Source: Rhodanobacteraceae bacterium (GTDB lineage: Bacteria > Pseudomonadota > Gammaproteobacteria > Xanthomonadales > Ahniellaceae). Taken from it: DNA of 64,000 nucleotides. Location of the stretch: positions 1-64,000 of the forward strand of contig JADJFT010000009.1 in NCBI GenBank assembly GCA_016708465.1, given 5' to 3'. Made by a program: the position numbers and the translations under genes. Positions 19,697-29,369 of this stretch are shown in pieces; position 1 is the first letter of the stretch, and every line of letters starts with the position of its first letter. A model generated the notes under the pieces. It was not told the origin of the DNA. It saw nothing but the letters and a program-made list of their open reading frames with translations, and searched no databases.

Positions 19697-20140
19697 ATGC
19701 GCAGGCGTCGCGGCTTCTCGCTCATCGAAATGCTTGCGGTGCTGACCTTGATCGCAATGATCGCGGGCGTTGCCGCAGCGGTCATCGGCGGCAACCTTGG
19801 TGGCGCCAAGACGCGTGCCGCAGTGCGTGATCTGACCGCCGCGTTGCGTCAGACGCGCGGCCTCGCGATCGTGAAGGGTGAGGAACGATCGCTCGAAATT
19901 GATGTCGAAGCACGCACGTACCAAGTGCCCGACAAGGTGGCGGTGCAATTGCCCGAGGAGCTGCAGATGAAGTTGTTGACCGCAGCGACCGAACAGACTG
20001 GCGACAGCAAAGGCCAGATCCGCTTCTTTCCAGATGGCAGTTCCAGTGGCGGCCGCATTACGCTGACCCGCGACCGTCGCGAGTGGCGCATTGAAATCGC
20101 CTGGCTCACCGGAGAAGTACGCATCGAGGAAAATCAGTGA
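19697..20140 (+). CDS. gspH: Minor pseudopilin GspH
   Basis: A 147-residue minor pseudopilin. The prepilin motif RRRRGFSLIEMLAVL at the very start gives a short basic leader, Gly-Phe cleavage site and Glu5. The mature part is the expected beta-rich domain (RFFPDGSSSGGRITL, a GspH-type block). It lies 34 bp after gspG, and its stop overlaps gspI (TGATG). It sits in the pseudopilus with GspI, J and K. Confidence 0.92.
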   Translation: MRRRRGFSLIEMLAVLTLIAMIAGVAAAVIGGNLGGAKTRAAVRDLTAALRQTRGLAIVKGEERSLEIDVEARTYQVPDKVAVQLPEELQMKLLTAATEQTGDSKGQIRFFPDGSSSGGRITLTRDRREWRIEIAWLTGEVRIEENQ

Positions 20141-20553
20141 TGGATGCCGGCTCGCGCCAGCGCGGCTTCACCCTGATCGAGATGCTCGCAGCCTTCGTCG
20201 TGTTCGCGCTCGGTTTCGCAGTGATGATGGACGTCGCTTCCAGCGGCATGCGCAACGCGCGCCGCGCCGCCGAGCAGACCGAAGCAGCGCTTTGGGTGCA
20301 AAGCCTGATGGATGTCGCCGGGATCGATGCCAAGATCGAACCCGGTGTCAGCAGCGGCAAGTTTGATCGTAAGTACCGCTGGGACATGCAGGTCAGCGAA
20401 TGGGAACCTCCGGCGGATGCTGCGCGTTTCGAAACCACGGCACCGCTCGAGATGTACCGCATCGAAGTCGTCGTGCGCTGGGGTAGTGGTGACACCGAGC
20501 GCTCGTCGAAATTCGTCACCGTGCGGGCAGTTCAGCCCGGGGTCGGCGGCTGA
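20140..20553 (+). CDS. gspI: Minor pseudopilin GspI
   Basis: A 137-residue minor pseudopilin with prepilin motif RGFTLIEMLAAFVVFALG and the GspI-like mature domain ending MYRIEVVVRWG. ATG 20140 overlaps the gspH stop; an in-frame GTG three bases earlier is an alternative. GspI nucleates the pseudopilus tip with GspJ and GspK. Its stop overlaps the gspJ ATG by one base. Confidence 0.9.
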   Translation: MDAGSRQRGFTLIEMLAAFVVFALGFAVMMDVASSGMRNARRAAEQTEAALWVQSLMDVAGIDAKIEPGVSSGKFDRKYRWDMQVSEWEPPADAARFETTAPLEMYRIEVVVRWGSGDTERSSKFVTVRAVQPGVGG

Positions 20554-21227
20554 TGCGCGCACGCGGCTTCACGCTGATTGAATTGCTGCTCTCGATTCTG
20601 TTGCTCGGCATGCTCATTGCAGGCGCTTGGGCGGGCATCACCACGGCGACCAAGGCCGCACGCAGCGGCGAGTCGTTGATTGACCGCACCAATCGCGTGC
20701 GCGTTGCGCAGGAATTCATCCGTCGCCAGATCCGCAATGCGCTTGCCGTGCCGTATCCGGTCGACAAGAGCACCGGTGAGACGCGAACTTTCGAGGGTGA
20801 CGCCGACGTCATGCGGTTTGTTGCGCCGATGCCAGGCTATCTGAGCCGCGGCGGTGCTTATCTACAAACCTTGGAGTTGCGCCCGGCTCGTGGCGGCGGT
20901 CGCGAGTTGGTGTTCGCGCATGAGTTGCTGAATGGATACGACCCCGACAAACATCGTGATGCCGAGCGCGATCCGGTGGTCTTGATCGAAGGCATCCGCA
21001 GTGCCCGCTTCGAATATCGCGGGTTGGATGAAACCGGCAAGCTCGGCGAATGGGAAGAAGAGTGGGACGAGCCTGGTACACAGCCGGTATTGGTGCGAAT
21101 GAAATTCGACATGGATGAGCGCAGCCGCTACATCTGGCCGGAGATCGTGGTTCCGGTACTGGCCAATTCAGCCAATGCCGGCTTCTACGACCCGTTCTAC
21201 GGTTCAATCACGCCGGGTGGAGGCTGA
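20553..21227 (+). CDS. gspJ: Minor pseudopilin GspJ
   Basis: A 224-residue minor pseudopilin with prepilin motif RGFTLIELLLSILLLGML. The long mature domain ends with an acidic linker and a PVLVRMKFDMDER strand typical of GspJ. It works in the pseudopilus tip complex. It starts on the last base of the gspI stop and ends 3 bases before gspK. Confidence 0.92.
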   Translation: MRARGFTLIELLLSILLLGMLIAGAWAGITTATKAARSGESLIDRTNRVRVAQEFIRRQIRNALAVPYPVDKSTGETRTFEGDADVMRFVAPMPGYLSRGGAYLQTLELRPARGGGRELVFAHELLNGYDPDKHRDAERDPVVLIEGIRSARFEYRGLDETGKLGEWEEEWDEPGTQPVLVRMKFDMDERSRYIWPEIVVPVLANSANAGFYDPFYGSITPGGG

Positions 21228-21230
21228 TCG

Positions 21231-22121
21231 ATGCGTCGTGGCGCACGCGGTATCGCTTTCATCGTGGTCATCTGGGTGCTGCTGCTGCTGGCCGTGCTGC
21301 TGGCCGGCTTCGCGGTCATTTCCCGCACCGAAGCGTTGCAGGCGCGGCATCTCGCGGAGTCGACTCGCGCCCGTTACATGGCCGAGGTCGGCATCTCGCG
21401 GGCGATCTGGGAACTGCGCAATCCCGACCCATTGACGCGCTGGGCCAGTGATGGCCGCGGATACGACTTCGAGTTCGAGGGCGCGAAGATCAAGGTTGCC
21501 GTCCAGGATGAATCCGGCAAGATCGACATCAATGCCGTCGACGGACCGGTGCTACAGCGTTTTCTGGTCGCGTCCGGACTGGACGAGCAAACCGCCCAAC
21601 AGATCGCCGATGCCGTGCTGGACTGGCGCGACGCCGACGACCTGACCCAACCGATGGGCGCTGAGGATGTTGATTATGAACGTGAGGGCTATCCCTACGG
21701 CGCCGCCGACAACGGTTTCCAGACCGTCGGCGAGTTGCAGCAGGTGATGGGCATGGACTACGAGCTTTATCGGCGCCTAGAGCCAGACCTCACGATTTGG
21801 GGCGGATCGGCGCAACCGAATGCCGGGTCGGCGTCGCTGGCAGTGTTGTCGAGCTTTCCGGGCATGAGCCCGCAAATGGCCGAGCAAATGATTGCGATGC
21901 GCTCGCAAATTCAGCCTGGTGACCCGGCTGGAGCGACCTTGACCTTGCCGGACGGCACACCGTTGCTGACCGGGGGTGGCGGCGTCACCTATACTGTCCG
22001 GTCGAAAGCCACTCTGGCGAATGGCGCGTGGACCCAAGTGGACGCCACGGTCCGACTGGGCGGTGCCGCTGGTGCGCGTGCCTACACCATCCTGCAATGG
22101 CGCGAAGGGAGCGCCGGTTGA
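21231..22121 (+). CDS. gspK: Minor pseudopilin / tip protein GspK
   Basis: A 296-residue GspK. The leader RRGARGIAFIVVIWVLLLLAVLLAG has the unusual Gly-Ile junction of GspK, and the typical Glu5 is missing. The DESGKIDINAVDG segment and the helix-rich ADAVLDWRDADD insert match the SAM-like alpha domain that binds calcium in relatives. GspK caps the pseudopilus tip. Its stop overlaps gspL (TGATG). Confidence 0.92.
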   Translation: MRRGARGIAFIVVIWVLLLLAVLLAGFAVISRTEALQARHLAESTRARYMAEVGISRAIWELRNPDPLTRWASDGRGYDFEFEGAKIKVAVQDESGKIDINAVDGPVLQRFLVASGLDEQTAQQIADAVLDWRDADDLTQPMGAEDVDYEREGYPYGAADNGFQTVGELQQVMGMDYELYRRLEPDLTIWGGSAQPNAGSASLAVLSSFPGMSPQMAEQMIAMRSQIQPGDPAGATLTLPDGTPLLTGGGGVTYTVRSKATLANGAWTQVDATVRLGGAAGARAYTILQWREGSAG

Positions 22122-23272
22122 TGCCTGACAATATTCTCAGAAAGCGACTCGCCCGCTGGCGATCCGCTTACCGTAACAGCGGGCTGCGCCGGTTCCTCGA
22201 CTGGTGGGGCCAAGAACTGGCTGCGCTGCTGCCGGAACGCGTGCGCTCGGCGCTGGTCGAGCGACGCGACGAACTGCGCATCGAAGCCGTTGCTGAAGGC
22301 GGCTGGACGATTCAGCGCATGCCCGGCGACCGTGAAGCCGACCGCATCATTCTGCCGGTCGATGCAGCACAGGAAGACTGGCAGTCTGCGGTCACGCGCC
22401 TGCGTGCGCGCAGCGAAGTTCCGGCGGACCTCGTGCTGGTGCTGGCCGGCCGTGGCGTACTCGAACGCCACCTGTCGCTGCCGCTGGCGGCCGAGGATAA
22501 CTTGGCGCAAGTGCTGGCGTTCGAGATGGATCGGCAGACACCGTTCAAGCCGGAGCAGGTGCGTTTCGACCACCGCATCGCACGTCGCGACGTGGCGGCG
22601 CGACAGATCAGCATCGACTTGTTGATCGCGCCGCGTGTTGCGGTAGACGCCGCGCTGGCCCCAGTGCAATCTGCTGGTTTGGCCTTGGACGCGGTCGATA
22701 CGTTGGCGGTTGATGGGCGTCGCAACGGCTACAACCTGTTGCCCCAAGAAGCGCGTGGCGAACGCTCGCAGCGTGACCGTTTTCTGAATTGGATATTTGC
22801 CGCCGCCGTCATTGTGTTGGCGTGGACCGCCATGTCGACCTCGATTCGAAATCGAGAGAAGGCGCTTGAAGATCTGCACGCCGAAGTCGATCGAGTCAAA
22901 GTTGAGGCGCGCCGCGTTGGTGCCTTGGAGAAAGAACTTGCAGACGCAGTATCGGGTGCGAACTTCCTGACCGAAATGAAGCAAACCCATCCGGTCGCCA
23001 TCGACTTGGTGCGTGATCTGACCGAACGCCTGCCAGAAAATACGGCGCTGCAACGCTTGTCGGTGAATCGTGGGGAGGTCCAGATCCAGGGCGTGAGCGG
23101 CGAGGCCTCGGCGCTGATTACGATCCTGCAGAAGTCGCTATTGATTGAGGGGCCAGCCCTTCAGGGCGCGATCACGCCAGATCAGCGCACGCAGAAAGAA
23201 CAGTTCATGATCCAAGCGCGGACCCGTGTGAAGTCAGTGGAGGGCGTCGATGCAGTTCCTGCCCAAGGCTGA
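22121..23272 (+). CDS. gspL: Type II secretion inner-membrane assembly protein GspL
   Basis: A 383-residue bitopic protein that recruits GspE to the membrane. It has a cytoplasmic actin-like domain (about 1-215; VLAGRGVLERHLSLPLAAEDNL), one transmembrane helix (about 225-245; WIFAAAVIVLAW) and a periplasmic coiled coil plus ferredoxin-like domain that pairs with GspM. In this lineage the architecture resembles PilN-fused GspL proteins. It overlaps gspM by 23 bases. Confidence 0.88.
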   Translation: MPDNILRKRLARWRSAYRNSGLRRFLDWWGQELAALLPERVRSALVERRDELRIEAVAEGGWTIQRMPGDREADRIILPVDAAQEDWQSAVTRLRARSEVPADLVLVLAGRGVLERHLSLPLAAEDNLAQVLAFEMDRQTPFKPEQVRFDHRIARRDVAARQISIDLLIAPRVAVDAALAPVQSAGLALDAVDTLAVDGRRNGYNLLPQEARGERSQRDRFLNWIFAAAVIVLAWTAMSTSIRNREKALEDLHAEVDRVKVEARRVGALEKELADAVSGANFLTEMKQTHPVAIDLVRDLTERLPENTALQRLSVNRGEVQIQGVSGEASALITILQKSLLIEGPALQGAITPDQRTQKEQFMIQARTRVKSVEGVDAVPAQG

Positions 23273-23876
23273 AAATAGTCGCTTCCTGGCGTTGTTGCTG
23301 GCGGTGATCGCTGCCGCATTGGTCTACCTGTTTGGGGTGCATTGGTGGTTCACCGAGCGCCATCTCGAGATTGCGTCGGAAATGTCCGATCTGCGCGACC
23401 AATATGCGCGATTCAAGGCCAAGGCTGATCAGAAGCCACTGATTGATCGCCAGTTGGCTGACGTGCGCGCGTTCGAGGCGGGCAACCCGGCTTTTCTGCC
23501 CGAGGGCGACTTCGACGCCGCCGCCGCAGGGTTGACGCAACGCCTGAAACAGATCGGCAGCAGCCATGCGCCCGATCCGCAGCGTTGCCAGATCATCAGG
23601 AATCAGTATTCGCGCTCGACCGAGCCGGACCCGTTCGAGCGTGTCGTCATCAAAGTGCGCCTGCGTTGTGATCTAGAGCCGTTCGCCGGCATTCTGTATG
23701 ACTTGGAGAGCGCGAGCCCGGTGCTGTTCATCGAGGAACTTGCGATCTTCCGCCAGCAGGGCTATCTGGTGCCCGGACAGAACAAACTCAGTAACTACCT
23801 CGATATTCGTTTCGACCTATTCGGCTTCATTCGCAAGCCGGGACCGGCTAAGGCTGCTGAGGGCCGCAAGCCATGA
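23250..23876 (+). CDS. gspM: Type II secretion protein GspM (XpsM type)
   Basis: A 208-residue protein with one amino-terminal transmembrane helix (about 13-30; LALLLAVIAAALVYLFGV), a coiled-coil stretch and a small periplasmic domain ending YLDIRFDLFGF. This is the GspM/XpsM layout that pairs with GspL. Its start overlaps gspL and its end overlaps the next gene (ATGA). The assignment relies mainly on position and topology. Confidence 0.85.
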   Translation: MQFLPKAENSRFLALLLAVIAAALVYLFGVHWWFTERHLEIASEMSDLRDQYARFKAKADQKPLIDRQLADVRAFEAGNPAFLPEGDFDAAAAGLTQRLKQIGSSHAPDPQRCQIIRNQYSRSTEPDPFERVVIKVRLRCDLEPFAGILYDLESASPVLFIEELAIFRQQGYLVPGQNKLSNYLDIRFDLFGFIRKPGPAKAAEGRKP

Positions 23877-24595
23877 CGCCGGCACGACGTATCAGTATCG
23901 GCCTGCTGACGCTCGCGGGCACATTCGGGGGGCTTGATCTGGCGCAGCGCTTCGGCTTGGGTGCCGGTTACACGTTACCCGCAGCCACGCGCGGCGACCC
24001 GGCAGCACCGCTGACCTTGAAACGCGAGACCTTCAAGTTATCGGGTTGGGGTAACTATGCGGTTGTGCTTGATCGCCCGATTTTCAACGAAGACCGCAAG
24101 CCGACGCCGGTGAGTGCGGACACGAATGCCAGCGAGACAGCGGGCGAAGCAACCGCCAAGCCGCTCAATGCAACCTTGACCAGCATCATCATGACGCCGG
24201 ACGTGAAGCTCGCGATCGTCAAGAACAACGATACCGGCGAATCCGAAGTCATCCGAATTGGCCGGCCCTTGGCGGGTGAACAAAACGGCTGGAAACTGGT
24301 CGAAGTCAGTGCGCGCGGTGCCACATTTGAGGGTCAGGGTCTCGGGCGGCAGGCGTTGGAGCTGGCGGTGAATGAAGCATCATCTGGTGTCCAGAAGGTC
24401 GCGCCGGGTGCAGCCGTGCCGCAGGGGAAGGAGTTGCTGGTTCCGCCGAACGTGCAGCCGTCGGAAAAAGAGCCGCCACCAGAGAACGATGCGGCTAGCC
24501 AAGCGCATGCAGAAGAAATCCGCCGTCGCATTGAAGAGCGCCGGCGCCAGTTACGCGAGGAAGCCGAGCGCATGCGCTCGGAACAGACGAATTGA
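23873..24595 (+). CDS. gspN: GspN-type T2SS protein (XpsN-like, GspC-like domain)
   Basis: A 240-residue protein with one N-terminal hydrophobic segment and a periplasmic homology-region-like domain (WGNYAVVLDRPIFNEDRKP and LTSIIMTPDVKLAIV) resembling GspC HR domains. It ends with a charged, Arg/Glu-rich C-terminal helix (AEEIRRRIEERRRQ). In Xanthomonas XpsN occupies exactly this slot and links the LM platform to the secretin; no separate gspC is visible here. The assignment comes from order and topology. Confidence 0.82.
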   Translation: MTPARRISIGLLTLAGTFGGLDLAQRFGLGAGYTLPAATRGDPAAPLTLKRETFKLSGWGNYAVVLDRPIFNEDRKPTPVSADTNASETAGEATAKPLNATLTSIIMTPDVKLAIVKNNDTGESEVIRIGRPLAGEQNGWKLVEVSARGATFEGQGLGRQALELAVNEASSGVQKVAPGAAVPQGKELLVPPNVQPSEKEPPPENDAASQAHAEEIRRRIEERRRQLREEAERMRSEQTN

Positions 24596-24607
24596 TGGAG
24601 TAGAGAC

Positions 24608-27019
24608 GTGCCGAAATTCGCAATCCGAAACCTGACGCTGGCCGGCGTAGTGGTGCTCTGGTCGGTCGCGGCCTGGGCCGATGGCATGCCGTCGGAGCCA
24701 GCGTCGACCGAGCCGTCATCGGCCGTAGGCGAAGTCGCGCAGCCGACAGCTTCCGGTTCTGCCGATGCCACTCGTCTACCCGCGGAGGCGCCACCCGCAG
24801 CGGTGATTGAATCGACACCGCCAGCGCCGATTGCGACGACGGCGGCGCCTGTTGCACCGGAAGTCGTTGCGCCAACGACCGAACCGAAGGATGCCGCGCC
24901 ATTATCGACCGTAACGTCGCCGGCGCCGCTCGCCGTGCCCGAGAGCGGTGCGATCGCGAAGGCTGATGACGACGGGGCGCCGACCGGGGACTCACGTCGT
25001 GCGGTCGAGCGCGGCACCGGCATCTTCATTAATGAATCAGCTGCCAGTCGGCGTCCGCCTGATCCTGCGCAGGGCGGTGATGTCGTCTTCAACTTCGAAG
25101 GTGAGTCGTTGCAGGCGGTCATCAAGGCCATTTTGGGCGACCTGCTGGGCCAGAATTACGTCGTCGCTCCGGGTGTGCAGGGTCAGGTCACGTTTGCTGC
25201 CGCCAAGCCGATCAGCATGGATCAGGCCATGGGCGTGTTGGAAATGTTGCTCGCCTGGAACAACGCCACGCTCGTCTACAAGGACGGCCGCTACACGGTG
25301 TTGCCGGTGTCGCAGGCGATCCCCGGCAATCTGATTCCGCGCACCGGCCCGGCACTGGAAGCGCGCGGTTATGAAATTCGTGCGGTGCCATTGAAGTACA
25401 TCTCGGCCACGGCAATGTAGGAAATGCTGCAGCCCTACGCGCGCCAAGGTTCGATCATCAAAGCGGACAACACTCGCGCGATGATCTTGATCGCCGGCAC
25501 GCGTGCCGATCTCGAAGCCTATCTGCAGACCATCGAGATCTTTGATGTCGACTGGCTCGCCGGCATGTCGGTCGGCGTGTTTCCGTTGGAGCGTGTCGAA
25601 GCCAGCACCGTGGTACCCGAAATCGAAAAAATCTTCGGCGAAGGTGGCCCAACACCCCTTGCCGGCCTGTTCCGTTTCCTGCCGATCGAGCGCATCAACG
25701 CCGTGCTCGTGATTACGCCGCAGCCCGAGTACCTAGACGATGCCGAGGCGTGGTTACGCAAGCTTGATCGCGGCGGTAACGAATCGGGCAGCCAGCTCTA
25801 CGTTTATTACGTCAAGAATGTGAAAGCCGTCGACTTGAGCGAAAAGCTCACCGAGATCTTCACCGGGCAGACCAGTTCAAAATCGTCGAAGGGACCAACC
25901 GGTGTGGGCGGTGTCGTGCCGGGTGTCGAATCGGTGGAGATCAAGACGGCCGACAGCAAGAACAGCCCATCGAAGCCGGCCAATGCGCCGCGAGCGGCGA
26001 CTGGCAACGACGGCATCTCGATCGTGCAGAGCGACGAGATCCGCATCACTTCGATCGAAGAAAGCAATGCGCTGATGATTCGCGCCACGCCGAGTGAATA
26101 TTACTCCATCCTCGGGGCCATCAAGCGCCTCGATATCGTGCCCCTGCAGGTGCATATCGAAGCCAAGGTCCTGCAGGTCGATCTCACCGACGATCTCGCA
26201 TTCGGCGTGAAGTGGTTTTTCGAAAATGCAACCAATGGTTTGCCGGAAAGCAACTATCGCAATAGCCGGCGCGCCAACAATCCTGCCCGCACCGCCTGGA
26301 ACAGTTTCGCGGGTTCCGCCAGTGGCGCGAATGGACTCGCCTGGACCTTTCTGAATATCGAGACCGAAGCGCTGTTGTCGACCCTGCAAAAAATGACCAA
26401 CACCCGTGTGCTCTCGGCGCCCTCGCTGGTCGTGCTCAACAACAAGGACGCATCGATCAACGTCGGCAAACAGATTCCGGTCGTGAGCGCCGTGTTCAAT
26501 CCCTACGGCGTCAACACCGGCACGGGGAACGACACCGGCACCGGCACGGGCAACAACACCGGTGGTGTCACGAGCAACTACAACCAGAGCTATGTCCAGT
26601 TCCGTGACACCGGCATCAAGCTCGATGTCACACCGCGCGTCAATCCGGGTGGATTGGTGTATCTGGAAATTTCACAGGAAGAAAGCACTACGGATGGAAC
26701 GCCGGATGCCACCGGTAACGTCGCCGTGAATCAGCGCACGATCGATACCGAGATCGCGGTGCAAAGCGGCCAGACTGTTCTGCTTGGCGGCTTGATTCGC
26801 GAAACGACCGGCGAGTCGAATTCAGGCGTGCCTGGGCTGAGTCGCATTCCGCTGATCGGCAAGTTGTTCGGCAGTACCGCTAAGACCTACTTGCGTCAGG
26901 AGTTGCTGGTACTGATCACGCCCACCGTCATCGATAGCGCTGAGTCGGCGCAAGCGCTAACCGACGATTACCGCGCACGCTTCAAGGGTCTGAAGCCGCT
27001 GCTCAAGAAGTTGCCATGA
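24608..27019 (+). CDS. gspD: Type II secretion outer-membrane secretin GspD (XpsD), with an in-frame TAG codon
   Basis: Secretin forming the outer-membrane channel, 803 codons in all. GTG 24608 with GGAG 8 bases upstream starts a signal peptide ending in AWA. A Pro/Ala/Thr-rich stretch (about 25-150) precedes domain N0 (VVFNFEGESLQAVIKAIL), N1-N3 and the C-terminal secretin domain. Codon 271 (25418-25420) is TAG in SATAM-stop-EMLQPYARQG, where relatives have Gln; the frame then continues to 27019. A single C-to-T change or read error explains it. A Gly/Thr/Asn-rich loop lies at 26512-26565. It is last in the gsp operon, as in Xanthomonas. Confidence 0.93.
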
Positions 27020-27045
27020 AGCATCAATCACAAGAGGGTCACGAG

Positions 27046-27531
27046 ATGAATCAACACATCAATCAGCGTCTGCTGGCAGTTGTCGCCGCAATTGCGCTGC
27101 TTTCCGGATGCGCATCGGCACCTGCATCCAAGACCGAAGCCACGGATGCCGCAGCGGCGCCGATCGTGAACGATGCGGCGGCAATATCCGAAGATCCCAA
27201 GGCGCCGATCGAGCGCCGCGTCACTGATCGCTGGAAGTTGCTGGTGGCCGGCGACGCAGCGCGCGCCTACACCTACCTGACGCCAGGCTACCGCTCGACG
27301 GCAACGCCCAGCCAGTATGCCGAATGGCTGAAATCGCGCCAGATCAAGTGGACCGCTGGAAAATACATGGATCGTCAATGCGACGACGCCACGACTTGTG
27401 CAGTCAGCGTACAGATCATGGCGGAAACCAAACTGCCGGGAATCCCCGGTGTGCAGCAGGCTTCCTCGGTGATCGAGGAGAAATGGTTGCAAATCGATGG
27501 TGTCTGGTACCATCTGCCCAAGAGTGCTTGA
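27046..27531 (+). CDS. Small lipoprotein of unknown function
   Basis: 161 residues starting at ATG 27046, preceded by an AGAGGG Shine-Dalgarno-like stretch. A longer frame from 27016 overlaps the gspD stop but would put a charged extension before the signal. The signal peptide ends in lipobox LLSGC, so this should be a lipid-anchored protein. The mature part contains ERRVTDRWKLLVAGDAARAYTYL and two Cys that could pair, and resembles small NTF2-like or periplasmic lipoproteins, but I do not recognise a family. It follows gspD by 26 bp and may belong to the T2SS transcript. Confidence 0.72.
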   Translation: MNQHINQRLLAVVAAIALLSGCASAPASKTEATDAAAAPIVNDAAAISEDPKAPIERRVTDRWKLLVAGDAARAYTYLTPGYRSTATPSQYAEWLKSRQIKWTAGKYMDRQCDDATTCAVSVQIMAETKLPGIPGVQQASSVIEEKWLQIDGVWYHLPKSA

Positions 27532-27540
27532 TAAGACGGC

Positions 27541-27569
27541 TTGCATTGATCAAAGCCTTCCTCTAGCAT
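27541..27569 (+). promoter_or_regulatory. Candidate sigma70-type promoter of the surface-protein gene
   Basis: TTGCAT (27541-27546) and TAGCAT (27564-27569) are separated by 17 bases and sit about 100 bp before the start at 27673. Both hexamers are imperfect. It is inferred from spacing alone. The gene needs its own promoter if the lipoprotein transcript ends in the 140-bp gap. Confidence 0.3.
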
Positions 27570-27672
27570 TACGATTGCTGTTGCGTAGCTCTGTTCCTTG
27601 GCGGCCGAAGAAGCTGATCAGGACGGGTGAGTCGCAAGCAAAAGCCCTGTGGTCAAATTTAGGAGTGTTGTG

Positions 27673-29317
27673 ATGAAAAAGAACGCCCTGACGAACGCCG
27701 TCATCGCGGGCATCGCCGGTGTGGCGGGCATTGCGAGCGTCGCGAACGCCGTAAACCTGAACCCCGATGGCCTCGGCCAGGTCCTGATTTACCCCTATTA
27801 CACCGTCAACGGTGGCAACTCGACGCTCGTGTCGGTCGTCAACACGACGGAATTCGGCAAAGCGGTCAAGGTCCGCTTCGTTGAAGGCCGTAACAGCCGC
27901 GAAGTGCTCGACTTCAACCTCTACCTGTCGCCTTACGACGTGTGGACGGGTGGCGTGTTCTCGCTGACCGCAACTGGTGCGGCAAACCTGACGACCAACG
28001 ACAATAGCTGCACGGTTCCGGCGATCAAGACCAACACGACGTTGCCGGTCAACAACGGCCTCCGTTATGTCGCCTTCCGTAACTATCAGTACAACAACCT
28101 CGGTGTTGCTGGCTATAACTTCAGCGATGCCGGTCCGAATGGTCTGGATCGTACCCGTGAAGGTCATCTTGAAATGATCGAAATGGGCATCGTGCTGAAT
28201 GCCGCCAACGGTTATGCCGAAGGCAGCTTGGACGCGATCACCCATGACGGCTCCGGCGTGCCGGACAACTGCCCGCAGGTCGTGGCGGCGTGGGCGGTGT
28301 CTTCCGGTTCGGCAGACTATTGGAGTGAATCGAACGGTGCGGCAGACGTTGTTGCCCCGACGGTTGAAAATGGTGGTGGCGGCCTGTTTGGCTCAGCCGC
28401 GATCGTCGACTTCGCGAACGGTACCCAGCTGACTTATTCGCCGGATGCGATCGATGGCTTCACCGTCACCCGTCTGCATAAGGCTCCGGGTACGACGTCG
28501 CCGTCGCTGGCCGACGCCAACTTCCCGACTGCGTCGGGTGCTGACGCGACCGTGTTCGATAACGGCAGTCTGATTCAGACGTCGCATTCGCCGGCCAATG
28601 CCATTGACGCCGTGTCTGCGGTCTACATGCATGACGCGATCTTCAATGAATATGCCGTGCTGAATGACAGCACTGGTACGCCGATCCTTGCGTCGGAATG
28701 GGTAGTCACCTTCCCGACCAAGAATCGCTACGTCGACAAGCCGGCCCCGGCCATCCTTCCGTTCCAGAACATCTTTGCTGGTTCGCCGGACGGAGCGGGT
28801 AAGGCCCCGGTCGATATCCGTATTTCGCTCTATAACCGTGAAGAAAATAACGGTAGTTCGGACTGCTTGGATTCCAGCGAAGACGGATGCGTTGACTTCT
28901 CGCCGTCGCTGCCTGGTCAGGTCATCACTCCCCAGCTCTACTGGGAAGCGCAGGTCGTGACTTTTGACCAGCCGAGTGCTTTTGATGCAACGTTCGCTAT
29001 CACCGGTGAAACACTGGTGTTGGGTTCGAAGCTCGCTGCCAACGTTCAGGTCGGCGACTACGGCTTCACCGAAGGTTGGATGAAGATGCGTTTCTGGGAT
29101 GACTCTGATCCGACGATGAGCCTCCATCTCAGCCGTCCTGATGCAATTGGCCAGGCGCTATACCGGTATGCCGGTGACTGGTTTCTGGGCTGAAAATACC
29201 CAGACCACCAGCGTGCTGGCGAACTTCGCCGGTATCTGGCGCCACAAGGCTTCGCGTTGCGTGGTTCCGAGTGGTGCAGTTGCCGCTTCGGCTTGCCCGA
29301 CCACCCTCGTTCCGTAA
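27673..29317 (+). CDS. Large exported protein of an uncharacterised Gammaproteobacterial family, frame broken near the C-terminus
   Basis: ATG 27673 has AGGAG 7 bases upstream. A signal peptide (about 1-26, ending SVANA) leads into NPDGLGQVLIYPYYTVNGG, a block I recall from uncharacterised exported proteins of Xanthomonadales and relatives. The mature chain is Asp/Asn/Gly-rich with no membrane helix, suggesting a surface or secreted protein. The first frame ends at 29193. The adjacent frame continues with TGMPVTGFWAENTQ and ANFAGIWRHKASR to TAA 29315-29317, so one extra (or two missing) bases lie near 29158-29162. A terminator follows at 29344. It lies directly downstream of the T2SS genes, so it may be T2SS cargo; this is inference. 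Confidence 0.7.
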
Positions 29318-29343
29318 TCGGACAAGGTTGGAAATGCTTAAAG

Positions 29344-29369
29344 AGCCCCGCTTCGGCGGGGCTTTTTTT
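29344..29369 (+). terminator. Rho-independent terminator after the surface-protein gene
   Basis: A perfect 8-bp stem AGCCCCGC/GCGGGGCT with a TTCG tetraloop and seven T residues. It closes the transcript of the exported protein 27 bp after its corrected stop at 29317, which supports that corrected stop. The following 29370-29524 holds nothing I recognise. Confidence 0.92.
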
